Source of the DNA: Catonia carolina
Lineage: Eukaryota > Arthropoda > Insecta > Hemiptera > Achilidae
Direction of reading: 5' to 3'
Assembly: GCA_035578175.1 (NCBI GenBank)
Contig: JAQMRL010000016.1
Coordinates: 2,853,501-2,917,500, forward strand
Length of the DNA: 64,000 bases
Of the stretch, positions 43,465-53,707 are shown in pieces; within the stretch, counting starts at the first letter, position 1, and each line of letters opens with the position of its first letter. Below the pieces are notes generated by a model. The model had not been told where the DNA came from, did not search any database, and worked only from the letters and a program-made list of their open reading frames with translations. The translations under genes and the position numbers were made by a program.

Positions 43465-44484
43465 AGGGTGATTCAAAACTGTACTGCAATCTCTTGGGAT
43501 CTCATTCTGTAGCTAAAAATAAGAAAAAAGTTCATATAAACATATGCCTGAAAACGCTTAGTTAGCGAGTTATGGCTAGCGAAAAATTTCACCTAGAACT
43601 CTGTACACTCGGTGAAGTAAGGCCGTATAAAAATGTTAAAGGTAATTACAAAGATACAAATAAGATTCTTTCTTATGTTTTGTAATCTGAAAAATTGAAT
43701 AAAATTGGTTCCACAGCTGTAAATGCAATACTTTCAGAGATATCTTACATAAAACACAAGAATTGGTGCAAAGAAATAACACATTTTTGTGTTTAATGTA
43801 AGATTACTTCCATAAATGGTAAATAAAGGTGTATTTTCTCTTAAATAAATTTGTAGAAAATTTAATTCTGAAAAGATTCATGTGAATTACTCAGGAAAAA
43901 TGAATAATAGATATTGAAATTTCGCTTTATTTAAAATCAAAAAAGATGCACATAAAACGCACATTCTTAACTGCATAAAATATTAACTAATATTTAGGTT
44001 GGGAGTAAAAGCTGGTCTGTTTTGATTTTAAATAAAGGGAAATTTCAATATTTTAATTTATTTTTCCCCTGAGTAATTCACATGAATCTTTTCAGAATTA
44101 AATTTTCTACACATTTATTTAAGAAAATATACACCTTTATTTACCATTTATGGAAGTAATCTTATGTTAAACACAAAAATGTAATTCTTGTGTTTTATGT
44201 AAGATATTTCTAAAAGTATTGAATTTACAGCTCTGGAACCAATTTTATTACATTTTTCAGATTAAAAAACGTAAGAAACAATCGTATTTGTATCTTTGTA
44301 ACTACCTTTAACATTTTTATATGGCCTTACTTCACTGAGGGTACAGAGTTCTAGGTGAAATTTTTCACTAGCCATAACTCGCTAACTAAGCGTTTTCAGG
44401 CATATGTTTATATAAACTTTTTTTCTTATATTTAGCTATAGAATGAGATCCCAAGAGATTGCAGTATAGTTTTGAATCATCCTG
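43465..44484. mobile_element. Foldback element 1, 1020 bp, near-complete palindrome
   Basis: Arms 43465-43944 and 44020-44484 are inverse copies with small differences; the loop is ~75 bp. Ends are TAGGGTGATTC and, inverted, CAGGATGATTC. MITE-D copy 1 shows the uninterrupted site, so the duplication is TA (43463-43464 and 44485-44486). Non-coding. Related to the foldback at 53708-54534. Confidence 0.9.
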
Positions 44485-44500
44485 TATAAAATAGAATTAA

Positions 44501-44787
44501 AACCAGAAAGCTTTTCATTTCAATTACTGGTGAATAATTATACGAATCTGTATAAATTTATACATGAAGAAAATATAATTACAAAGAGGAAATAGAAAAG
44601 TGTTGTAAAACCATTAATCTCTTTATAATTTCAACTACTTGATTTATTTAAACATTCTTGTAAATAAGCAATGTTACCCTACGGTTCAGACAATAATAAA
44701 AACAATACGTGTGTTTGGACTATTACAAAAATATAAAATGTTTCAGTAAAGCAACACAAAAAACAGCCATCTTTAATATAGCACTTA
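44501..44787. other. No gene seen
   Basis: Short AT-rich spacer. Confidence 0.4.
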
Positions 44788-45543
44788 GGGTAAGCGCATA
44801 GTGAACGCTGGTCGCTGGTACTGATTCACTGTGGCCAACGCGCATAGTGGAAGCATGTAACTACGCGCTTAAACTTCATTCAGTTGTCGGTATTCAACAT
44901 GAGTTCCTGTAGCAGCCATGATGAATTATTTCTAATGGAAAACGTTTCCACGAAATTATTATCATTTAAAAACAATACCGTTAGTGACATTAATATGAAC
45001 AGAAAATTGTTCGGCATAATCATCTTTTTCCGCGATTAAAAAAAGATAGAGACAGGTTCCTAAATGCATGAGAATGACTCTGGAAACGTTTAATTTCATA
45101 TTGTCTAAAGTAGAACTCGTTTTCAAAAACAATGGTGAAATTTGCACAAGCAAACAATACAAACCGGAAGAAAGATTTTTGATTACTTTGAACATTTTAA
45201 ACGTATTTTGAACTTTTTGACTACCGATATTCACTATTATAAAGCATTGTTTGGCTAGTAATAAATCTTTTAAAGTTAGTTTTATAAACCTATGTTAAAA
45301 ATTAATTAACACGTTATTATTTATGAATATATGTATTATACAATGCCAAGTACACTTAGCAACCTGGTAGCAAGCAGCAGGCAGGTTTATGCAAAACAAA
45401 CCAGTGAGCTGATACGCACAGATGACCAGTGCGGAGCTTTCTCCACCAGCGTTTACTGTGAGATGTCCGATTAAAATATAATGGCCTATTCCTAGTAGCA
45501 GGCTCCCACTTGTAAGCGACCAGCGTTCATTGAGCGCTTACCC
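44788..45543. mobile_element. DNA transposon with ~27-bp inverted ends, TA-flanked
   Basis: Left end GGGTAAGCGCATAGTGAACG and right end, inverted, GGGTAAGCGCTCAATGAACG; both continue CTGGTCGCT. Flanked by TA. A minus-strand frame of 90 codons inside (45234-44962) has no recognised motif. Superfamily not determined. Confidence 0.75.
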
Positions 45544-46299
45544 TAATGCTATCTAGCGTATCTATTTTAAAAGGCAGGGCGGGTAGATTTGGCAAAACTG
45601 TAAGGCAGGAAGGGTGGAGGTACACAATTGCTTGCTTTACTAGGACGGTCATAATTTCATGGTTAATAGTAGAGTAGCTTTCATTTGTTCACATGAATGA
45701 AAAAGAGGTGCATCCCAAAGCTTTGCTCATGTTGAACATCTTCAAAACACTGTGACAGGTTGACTACGTTCCCAGGCGGTAAGATTTTTACACAGAAGGT
45801 ATTTCAAAAATGTGAAACAGTAAGACAAGTGCTTGAATTTGTTTGGAAAAGTAAATAAATTGAATTGGCCTGAATTGCGGTTTCAACCGGAAGTCAAGAA
45901 ACCAAAGTCGGAATTTGGAAACAGAAATAGTGTAATTCCTTTTAAAAGAGTAGTTTTCTTAGCTTTGTTATGAGCCTACAGTGTGTAAAAGTTTTTCAGC
46001 CAATTTTATAAAATAACTCATTGTAAATAATGTTCATCTTCAGATAATTTCTTCTTAATTAAAACCGATACATCTGGTAGAAATGTATCCACCAGTTTCA
46101 CAAGGTTCTGCAAGAAACAAACAAATATAAAAATTACAATAACGTTTGATATTACATTAATACAAATTCATTAATATTATGGAACAGTGATTGAACAGTT
46201 ATTTGGTAGATTTTTTAAAATATTTAAATAATGGTAGATGCTGCAGGGGTGGTAGAAGCTTAACCGTGTTGCTGCGTTGTAACTTGGTAGGCCTCTTCT
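45544..46299. other. No gene seen
   Basis: No recognisable element or frame. Confidence 0.4.
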
Positions 46300-46560
46300 T
46301 CTTCTTCTTTGTCTGCTATCCATTAATGGATGTTTGCGATCACCGCTGACCATTTTTCCCTGTCACCACACGTGTGTATTATGTCTCCTGCGGCCTCCAT
46401 CCCTGTCCATTGCTTGATATTCTGCAGCCACGACATCCTCCTTCTGCCTACTCCTCTCCATCCCTCTATCTTCCCCTCAATTATCAGTTGCAGCACATGG
46501 TACCTCTCATTGCGCATCACATGTCCCAGATAAGCGGTCTTATCTTGGTAGGCGTACTAC
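46300..46560 (-). pseudogene. LINE ORF2 extreme C-terminus
   Basis: Minus strand: AYLGHVMRNERYHVLQLIIE, then GVGRRRMSWLQNIKQWTG and DREKWSAVIANIH, followed by a (GAA)n-like tail at 46294-46310. This is the C-terminal signature of a common insect LINE group; the reverse transcriptase piece at 49494-50040 looks like an upstream part of the same group. Heavily 5'-truncated. Confidence 0.75.
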
Positions 46561-47214
46561 CTATTTTTATTAGCATACCTGGGACCTGTCCTTCCAGCTA
46601 ACGCATAACACACACATGACAGTGCAATGTTAATACCCGTTCATCATTTACTTACAATAGTTAACTACTACTAGTTGTATATTTACATCGGAAGGCGACT
46701 TTAGCAGAAAGAGAAAAGAACACAATCGATTAAAACACGTGGCAAAATGGTTAAGCTTATTCCACCCCCGCAGCATCTACCATTATTTTAATATTAAAAA
46801 CATCTACCTCTACCGAATATCTGGTCAATCGCTGTTCCATAATATTAATGAATTTGTATTCATTTATTTATACTGAATAAAATGATTTTTCGAAATTGCC
46901 GAATTAATGAGTGGTTACAGAGTTAACAGGGGTTCAGAATTTTGCTAATAATTCTTAAATTTAAATTTGGTACAAATCTGAAATTTTGTACGTACAATAA
47001 CAACATACAAGTTTAAATTCCGGCAAAATCTCAAATAAATCGGTCAAGCGGTGTTTGAGTTATAAGCCTCTAAATGTATTCAATCTGTTGCAGCAACAAA
47101 AAACCTGGCTCTTTTTTTCTTCTCATCCAGATATCGCTACATTAAAAAACGCTAAAAATATGAAACTGACATGTAACAACACAGATTGAAATTAGCTAAA
47201 TTTTGGTGTATAGC
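46561..47214. other. No gene seen
   Basis: AT-rich spacer; nothing supported. Confidence 0.4.
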
Positions 47215-47542
47215 ACATTGTAGGACTAAAATAAATAGTTCTGTTTCTTATCACATGGTCAGCCAATTGAATGACTGAATCATTTAAGAGCAGAAGAGGT
47301 AGAGGTGTAAAAGACACTAATCAGAGTTATCTCCGCTAAAAGTAATGAATTGCATTATACAACCAGACCCTGTGATGAATGTGTCATTTACAGAGTGAAA
47401 AAATATGCTTTTCAGAGAGCCTGGCATGCTGATAAGCGTACTTTTCCATTCAGTGAGGAAAGCAAAGGTAGCCACCTAACTCCTCTTTTTACTTAGTAAA
47501 ACCTCTACAGGTTTATCGGCTGATGACCTAAACAACAAATAC
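47215..47542 (+). mobile_element. AAC-tailed SINE-like repeat, copy 2 (5'-truncated)
   Basis: Lacks the first ~65 bp; runs from TAAAATAAATAGTTCTG to TGACCTAAACAACAA with a few small deletions. Confidence 0.8.
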
Positions 47543-48896
47543 GTTAAAATTGAACAACCAGTTTTAAAGAAACACGGCTCCAAACTCGGGTATCTATAAT
47601 AAAGAAATCGACAGCAAGTCCACAAAGTGTCAAAATATCAAAGTTCTACTGCAATTTGTAATTATTTATGACAAAGCCCCAGTTTAGAGCAGTTTATGCT
47701 GCTTCTATTCTGTTATGGGTCAATAAAGATTATTATTATCAGTGCCAGTTCTACCCGGATCAATTTGTAATAATTCAGTTGCTCTGTTTCGGTTGTTTAC
47801 AGACCACGCCTCATCTATCAGCTATTCATCAATGTATTTGACCTTCATTATCGATTGACCCTAATGCTCAATCCCTTCCCCACTCCCATTCCTTTCACCT
47901 CAATCTGTAACTGTTGATAATGTAGCCGCTTTCCTTTTTCCTCTCATTAGGCAGTTGATTTCTGTTCCATACACATCTTCAATCGAGGCGTTTTCCGTAC
48001 CTAAGCTGCCTAACGGGGTATGCTAGGTCTTGCTCATGTGCGTGTATTGTCGGTAATTACTTATGCTTATGAACATTATAAATTGTGTTTTGTTTATTAC
48101 GGTTTCATTCAGCGCACTGTAAAATTTAATAATTATTCGTATTGAATGCCGATTTCACAACACCTCCGTTTCTAAATCTACATGCTGCTAAACGTATTAA
48201 GTCAATATCAAGTATTGCTTGAGTCCCAGCTGCGTGTAGTTGTTGTGGAATGCAGTGCGTGCGTTGTTATAGTAGTGGGAGAATGAATGAGTTAGTAGTG
48301 TTTAACAGCTGATGCATTTGTAGTGGCAGCGTCTACTAACTAGACTAAAAGAATATTCTTATCATCTGGCGGATTAATTTAACAAATACCTCTACCAGGT
48401 TATTAACTTGGTCAAATTCATAATATTTAACTTGTTAATTTATATCGAAATATGTAAATAAATAAATGTTATAAATACAAACAAATATGTTTTGAACAGA
48501 AAGTTTGTACATGAATATTTCGTACCAGAGTAATACAACAATCGTTCTCCCAGCATGCATCACACGTTCATTATACCTCACCCATACACTTCATCTCGCA
48601 GCTACATGGAGCTTGGAACCGCACAAGAAGTTGCTGGCTTATTGTATATCGTAATTTTAAATTCAATTGTACTGGTGAGTTCTGTCCTACCATCTCCAAT
48701 TCTGACGTATTCATGAGTATTTGTATCGTTTTGGCGTATTCATGAGTATTCTTGGTTTTTCCACCGTTAACAAATTTAACCTTCATTATTCATTTTGGTC
48801 GTAGACAACAGACCCCGATAAACTGACTTGGTTCTCCAGAATGTACATTAGTTTAACAACGTGGGCTGCATTTCAATAATTCTCAGTAGAAATGGT
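47543..48896. other. No gene seen; possible LINE tail at 47720-47742
   Basis: GGGTCAATAAAGATTATTAT looks like a LINE 3' end with an (ATT)n tail, but no coding part is recognisable. A direct repeat CGTATTCATGAGTATT occurs at 48704 and 48734. Confidence 0.35.
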
Positions 48897-49055
48897 ACTT
48901 ACTTACTTACTTACTTAACATCAGGGCGTTCAGGCCTAAACAGCCTCTCCTCACCGCGACCTAAAAGATCTTTTGTGATTGCCCCCATCCCTTATTTAGG
49001 CCAGACCCACACTTTCAATAAAGCGCAGGATCTGCCTGGGATCTTAGTAGAAATG
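48897..49055 (-). mobile_element. Short retroposon fragment with (AAGT)n tail
   Basis: A (TTAC)n run (48898-48917) abuts a GC-richer segment of about 140 bp (GTTCAGGCCTAAACAGCC, CAATAAAGCGCAGGATCTGC). TAGTAGAAATGGTA occurs on both sides (near 48885 and 49048), suggesting a ~12-bp duplication of AGTAGAAATGGTA. That would make it a short LINE/SINE insertion on the minus strand. Confidence 0.5.
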
Positions 49056-49493
49056 GTAACAATTATTATAATTGTAAATGTTAAGTCATTTGTACCTTAC
49101 AACAGTACAACTTCCTCCACATTATATACAAGAAATTGAAAAAAAAAATATTAATATTACCTCAGGTTTAAATAATTCAAAGATGCTGTCCGAGCAGATA
49201 TCAGCGACAGGAAACACATACACAGAAAATAGCACGTTTTTCTCTAACAAAAATGCAGAATCAGCGTCACTATTCTGTTGAGGGTCGACAAACAATTCTC
49301 AAAGTTCCTGAATATTAGACCATTTGCACTGTTCGATATCGCCTGCAAAATAAAGTCATAATCACATCTTAAATAAAGCAAAAAATATAAAAATCCTTTC
49401 ATGAGACGACACGTCTCATGGCTGGTGGAAATTTAAAAAAAGGCTTACTTTTGATCGACGGCTGAAACCATTAGTGATTTCTGTATCTACTCT
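49056..49493. other. No gene seen
   Basis: AT-rich spacer. Confidence 0.4.
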
Positions 49494-50040
49494 TTAAGAG
49501 AAATCCGATGACACTATTTGTGTTTCCAAATTCTGACTTTCAATTAAGAGGCCCACTAATATTTTGTGTAGATTGCGAAACCAAAAACCGTTTGTTGCAA
49601 TCTCTTGTAGCTTCTGACATCTGAATCGGAACCCAAATTGGGTATCGTCCATATCATCTTCTAGTTTTCTATATAATCTTCCATGAATTACCTTCAGAAA
49701 TATTTTAAGGGTATGGCTTATTAGTGATATTGTCGTATAGTCTGAACAATCTTTGGCATACATTGTCTTTGGTATTGCTACAAAGGTAGACACCAACCAT
49801 TCCTGTGGTATTTGTCCGGTTTTATAGACTTCATTAAACAAATCCAGCAATATATGTAGAGTTTCATCATCCAGGCATTTCAATAATTCCGCAGGTATTT
49901 CATCTGGACCTACAGCTTTTCCGTTTTTTGCGTTTCGTATTGCCTGTTTGATTTCCTCCATCATGATCTCCGGTCCCGTTTCACCGTCAATTTCTTCCGG
50001 TTCTTGACGATTATCCTCAAACAGGTCTGTTTGAGGAACA
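49494..50040 (-). pseudogene. LINE reverse transcriptase finger/palm fragment
   Basis: Minus strand: EEIKQAIRNAKNGKAVGPDE, IPAELLKCLDDETLHILLDL, FNEVYKTGQIPQEWLVSTFV, DYTTISLISHTLKIFLKVI and DTQFGFR. These are the N-terminal blocks of a non-LTR reverse transcriptase; the YADD palm is absent. The later residues (NLHKILVGLLIESQNLE) look out of register. Dead fragment; the part of the open frame above ~50040 is a Helitron and MITE. Confidence 0.8.
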
Positions 50041-50100
50041 CAAATGACAGATGACAATTTTAAAAATGGCCACCAATCTATATATATAAAATTTGATGTA

Positions 50101-50385
50101 TAGTATTCAGATGAACTTAAGTGTCCCCCTAGCCGTGGGAGTGAGAGAATGCATAACGCTCTCACTCGCACAAGCCATACGCTTCGTTCCAATAACATTG
50201 TCTTTAATTTTACTCATTGTTGTGAGCAAGCGTTTATGCATGCAGTAAACTAACAAGCAAAATTACAACTGTAGTATGTTTTCAGATTTGGATTATAACG
50301 GTCAAGACCTTTGGGCGCATGCGTAGTTATGCCACATATCTCCCTCTCACTCACTCGGGTATGGGACATTAGTTGGTCTGATACC
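50101..50385 (-). mobile_element. MITE-B, copy 4 (inside Helitron copy 2)
   Basis: Inverted copy, TAGTATTCAGATGAACTTAA to GTTGGTCTGATACC, TA on both sides. Confidence 0.85.
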
Positions 50386-50642
50386 TATATGTGCGTGTGT
50401 ATGTTCCCCTTTATCTCCTAAATTACTGAACCAATTTTCATGTACTTTTTTTTATGTTGTACCTATGATGCCGGTGCAGGTTTTAGGCTATTGAAACCCT
50501 TAACAAGTTAGCTCTAAAGGGTTGAAAATAATGTTTATATCCTACATTAAGGCTTTTATGAGGTTAGATAATCTGCTGCTTTTAAACCAGCCGATGTGAT
50601 TCAAATAAAGATTTGTCATAAATAAAGTAATATGATTTAGCT

Positions 50643-50976
50643 TACCCACCGGGTTGGTCTAGAGGTAAAGTCGTCGCCAAAATCAGCTGTTTAACAGCTG
50701 ATTTTTGGAGACGAAGGTTCCTGGTTCAAATCCTAGTAAAGGTAGTTACTTTTATACGGATTTGAATACTAGACAGTGGTTACCAGTGTGTACTTTGATG
50801 GTTGGGGTTCAATTAACCATACTCTCTCAGGAATGGTCGGCCTGAGTCTGTACAAGACTACACCTCATTCACACGTCATACATATCATCCTCATCTCATT
50901 GGGTCATGGGGTTGCTTATTGTTCTGAATTAAACAGATTGTAATGTACACAAATTAGGAATAAAAAAAAAAAAAAA
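50643..50976 (+). mobile_element. SINE-B, copy 3 (inside Helitron copy 2)
   Basis: CCCACCGGGTTGGTCTAGAG head, CAGCTG hairpin, GGTTCAAATCC B box, body and 15-bp A tail. Helitron copy 1 has ATTTAGCAAATAGCG here without it. Confidence 0.9.
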
Positions 50977-51241
50977 TTATTTACCAAATAGCGACGTGGT
51001 GCTAAGGATCAGCTGGTGACAACATCACATGATAATTTTATTATGTAGGTACGATTTTGTATTGTTGAGTATTTTATAAAAGTAAAGTTCCGTGTTTCTT
51101 TAATTTGTTTTAATTGGTGAGTGATCAATTGCTTTGATATTTTATTTTGACAGCTTGAATCTGTGTTACACAAAAATGAAGAGTCGTTACGATCTAGCAG
51201 GTACCATTTTTCACGTGCAAAGCCGCGATGAGGCATGCTAG

Positions 51242-51431
51242 TAAGCCATTAATTTGAGGCTTGTTCTATTTCTGTTCTCACCTAGTACAACAGAAATGAG
51301 AAGAAACAAGTTAGTGGCTACATCAGTAAGTATTGACTATATATTAATGGAGTTTGGATAATAAAAAATGAAAACCAGGCAAACTTAAGCACCAGAGAAT
51401 GTGTACAATAATAATGTAAAAAAATCTGGTG
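51242..51431. other. No gene seen
   Basis: Short spacer between Helitron and HINE-like copy. Confidence 0.4.
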
Positions 51432-52208
51432 TGAAACACTCACACAACTTTCTCTTGCCAATGCAAATAATTAATAATAAACCTAACATTATTAATAAAA
51501 TATTAGAAATAAACAAAAACTAACCTCAAAAACACAACCTTATTTTAATCATGAGTGAATGACGCAAAATGAAAATCAACCTCGGTTTGGCTTAGAAATA
51601 CGGAAAATCACTTTCTCTCTAAACTAGGCTCTGTAGAGAAAAATGCTCTAATTAAAGTTGTAGATCTTTTAATTTTCTATAAATTTAATTATATACACTT
51701 TTGTCGTAAAATGCATACTAAGGCCGAAATCTTAAAAAAATCCATTTTTCTCACGTTTTCGTGAGAAAAAAACAGAAAATTGCTAATTACTGCTAAACTA
51801 AGCGTTATACAAAAAAATGTTTGAAATTAAAGTTGTAGAATTTTACATTCTCTACAACTTTTATTATATAACGTTTTGCGCTAAAATGCATATTAAAGCC
51901 GCAATCTTAAAAAGAAAATGTTTTTACGTAAAAACAGCCTTGCGCAGAATTTCAGCAAACATGGCGCTTACCCTATCTTGTAGAGCATAAAAAATGTAGT
52001 GAACCAGGCGATTTTAAAAAAATCATAGGACCAGTTTTTGAGAAAATCGCAAAAAAGTGAAAAATTATATGAATAAACTACTACTTCCGGTTGACCGATT
52101 TTGATGAAAATGTTCGTGTCGGGTCCGGTAGTGGTATGTAACTTAAGTTTCAAATTCGTACGATGTTCCGTTCTTGAGATATTCTGTTCACACACAGACA
52201 GACAGACA

Positions 52209-52245
<37 letters not shown>

Positions 52246-52376
52246 CAATCGCTAAAAACATGTTTTTTGGGTTCAGGGGGTCTGAAAACGTATAGATACG
52301 GTGAAAACTCGATTTCAAAAAATCGACATGAAAACAATACTTTCCTTCCTATATATTCATATAGGCAAGAGAAAGT
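51432..52376 (-). repeat. HINE-like repeat, full copy (best preserved)
   Basis: From the GTGTGAAACACTCACAC hairpin and ACTTTCTCTTGCC (51447-51459) to GGCAAGAGAAAGT (52364-52376). Two related ~165-bp internal blocks, a TTGTAGAATTTTACATTC...CTACAA hairpin at about 51838-51862, and a CA/CAGA microsatellite (52190-52242). T-rich DNA would flank it when read from the other strand. Non-coding. Confidence 0.9.
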
Positions 52377-52414
52377 AAAAAGGCAATCCATACATTTAAT
52401 GTTTACTCAATCCG

Positions 52415-52451
52415 TTAACACTTTCAGGACGGCACCCGTATACGATACGGG
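52415..52451. other. TTAA plus perfect CCCGTAT/ATACGGG hairpin
   Basis: TTAACACTTTCAGGACGG is followed by CCCGTATACGATACGGG (7-bp stem, 3-bp loop). The start resembles piggyBac-like ends, which insert at TTAA, but I found no matching opposite end. Confidence 0.35.
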
Positions 52452-52708
52452 CGCCTATTTCACTTGGTTTTATATCCATTAGCTCTTATCGTGTATGATT
52501 GCCATCTATGCTGTCACTTAATTTAGTTTGTTATCAATCTAATAGAGTACACTCATAGTCCTAATGTTGTCATATTATCCAATATATCGACTTTTACAGC
52601 ATCGATGTTATAGAGAGTGAGCAAGCAATCTACCGGTACTTCTGCGCATTGTTGTTAGTTCGTTATTATAATACTGTCACCGGATGGCGACGTTAAGTGG
52701 CAACCTTA

Positions 52709-52912
52709 TTAATTTGGTGGCCCTGAAAAGGGCCGTTTAAGCGGTGGTCGTCTGTCGTAGTCGTCGTAGTCGTCGTGGCGGTCGGAGGCTGGGCGACACG
52801 GCGTGTCGTCGTCCAGCGGAGACGTCATCTTCTTCCCTCGCAGTAGTGCGTCGATGGCTGCTTCGTCGGGTCCGGTGGGCGTAAGGCTCGATCGAGGGAC
52901 CGCTATGGGCAT
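52709..52912 (-). CDS. Doubtful ORF in a histone-like transcription unit
   Basis: 67 codons from an ATG at 52912, Pro/Asp/Arg rich (PIAVPRSSLTPTGPDEAAID; DRHDDYDDYDRRPPLKRP). It is not a histone. The stop at 52709-52711 lies beyond the point where an RNA processed at the stem-loop (52719-52734) would be cut, so this frame would give a nonstop message. Another minus frame ends in TAA just before the stem-loop but has no upstream ATG. All minus frames are fairly open because the region is GC rich. Coding status is doubtful; the unit may be non-coding RNA or a decayed gene. Confidence 0.3.
   Translation of the reverse strand: MPIAVPRSSLTPTGPDEAAIDALLRGKKMTSPLDDDTPCRPASDRHDDYDDYDRRPPLKRPFSGPPN
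52714..52740 (-). terminator. Histone-type mRNA 3' stem-loop
   Basis: The minus strand reads AAACGGCCCTTTTCAGGGCC followed by ACCAAATT. The 6-bp GGCCCT stem, the TTTC loop and the flanking A and ACCA residues match the stem-loop that SLBP binds in replication-dependent histone mRNAs. A clear U7-binding purine stretch downstream is not obvious. Confidence 0.75.
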
Positions 52913-53290
52913 CGCTCGCGTCAGCGGGCGATGACGGTCCGGTCGACGGCCTACGGTGACGGGACGGCGAGCGGAAGCAGCATCTTCTCTCTTGCGGGGT
53001 CGTTGATTAGTTCTCGCTGGAGTCCGGCAGCCGTGTGCGGTGGTGGACGTCTCGTCTGCTGTCTGGTGGAAGTGAATCCCTCGGTGTCTTGATTGGAATT
53101 GATTCCTGGCTCAGTGCAGCGCTCTTTATATAGCTGCTGTTGTAGAGAGCGGCTACTGGTTTGGCCTTGATGACAAAGGCAGCCGGAAGGTTTGTCGGGC
53201 GCCGCTACAGGGCTTTGCGGTGGGGAGCCGAAAGCCTTGTCGCTATGCCGTCAAAGGCCGGAAGAATTATTGAAGCCGGCAACACAGTAA
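52719..53290 (-). other. GC-rich island holding the histone-style unit
   Basis: About 570 bp of GC- and CpG-rich sequence in an AT-rich window. On the minus strand it goes promoter-like upstream part, TATA box (53122-53131), ~390 bp transcribed part, stem-loop. The TATA-to-stem-loop distance is about that of a core histone gene such as H4, yet none of the core histone sequences is present in any frame. Confidence 0.6.
53122..53131 (-). promoter_or_regulatory. TATA box
   Basis: CTATATAAAGAG on the minus strand, in GC-rich context, about 25-30 bp before a candidate start around CACTGAGCCAGGAATC. Confidence 0.55.
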
Positions 53291-53505
53291 ATGATTAATT
53301 AGAAGGGGTGGCGGTGACAATACTTAATTTTTTTCAAAGTTTACTTATGAAATAAAAAAGTAAATTGGTTATTAGAAATAAATAATTAGTTTGTAAGAAT
53401 TTAGCTTGTATAATTAATTTTATTATTCTTATATATTATCATTATACGGTAAAAAACTTTTTAAATTCAAGAAAACATACCTCTCTTCAGTCAAACATAT
53501 CTTTA
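53291..53505. other. No gene seen
   Basis: AT-rich spacer. Confidence 0.4.
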
Positions 53506-53640
53506 CCATTAAAATTTAAGTAATCCTAATCTTAATAAATGAAAAGTAATCTACTAATTATGATCTTTAATTTAATCTTTACTTTTTGAATTTATTACCA
53601 ATGGTTGATTTGTTACAATTTTTTTAAAATCACCAAAAAA
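53506..53640 (+). repeat. 135-bp repeat shared with 56745-56880
   Basis: CATTAAAATTTAAGTAATCC...TACCAATGGTTGATTTGTTA occurs in both places with ~95% identity by eye. Nature unknown. Confidence 0.8.
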
Positions 53641-53707
53641 TGGCAGTCCACAGGCAAAACTACAAAAAAAGTCAGTCTTCAAAATGTTAACTTAAAATCA
53701 AGCAAGA

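Larger units (their letters stand above)
42890..44500. mobile_element. MITE-D, copy 2, split by SINE-C and a foldback
   Basis: Left arm at 42890-43068. SINE-C lies in the loop (43069-43335) and the right arm resumes at about 43336. At 43464 it is interrupted by a 1020-bp foldback element. The last bases TATAAAATAGAATTA resume at 44485. Copy 1 provides the empty site for both insertions. Confidence 0.8.
50077..51241 (+). mobile_element. Helitron-like non-autonomous element, copy 2
   Basis: Begins TCTATATATATAAAATTTG after an A and ends GAGGCATGCTAG before a T, the A|T insertion and TC...CTAG ends of Helitrons. The phrase TTCCCCTTTATCTCCTAAAT near the start and the GC-rich CAAAGCCGCG before the end agree with insect Helitrons. 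It carries MITE-B copy 4 and SINE-B copy 3; copy 1 lacks both. Confidence 0.85.

Noticed and set aside
44962..45234. Transposase gene in the GGGTAAGCGC element
   Set aside because: 90 codons with no DDE or DNA-binding motif that I can see; could be chance in AT-rich DNA.
48571..48786. 71-codon minus-strand frame
   Set aside because: Contains a short direct repeat and no recognisable motif; composition gives no support.
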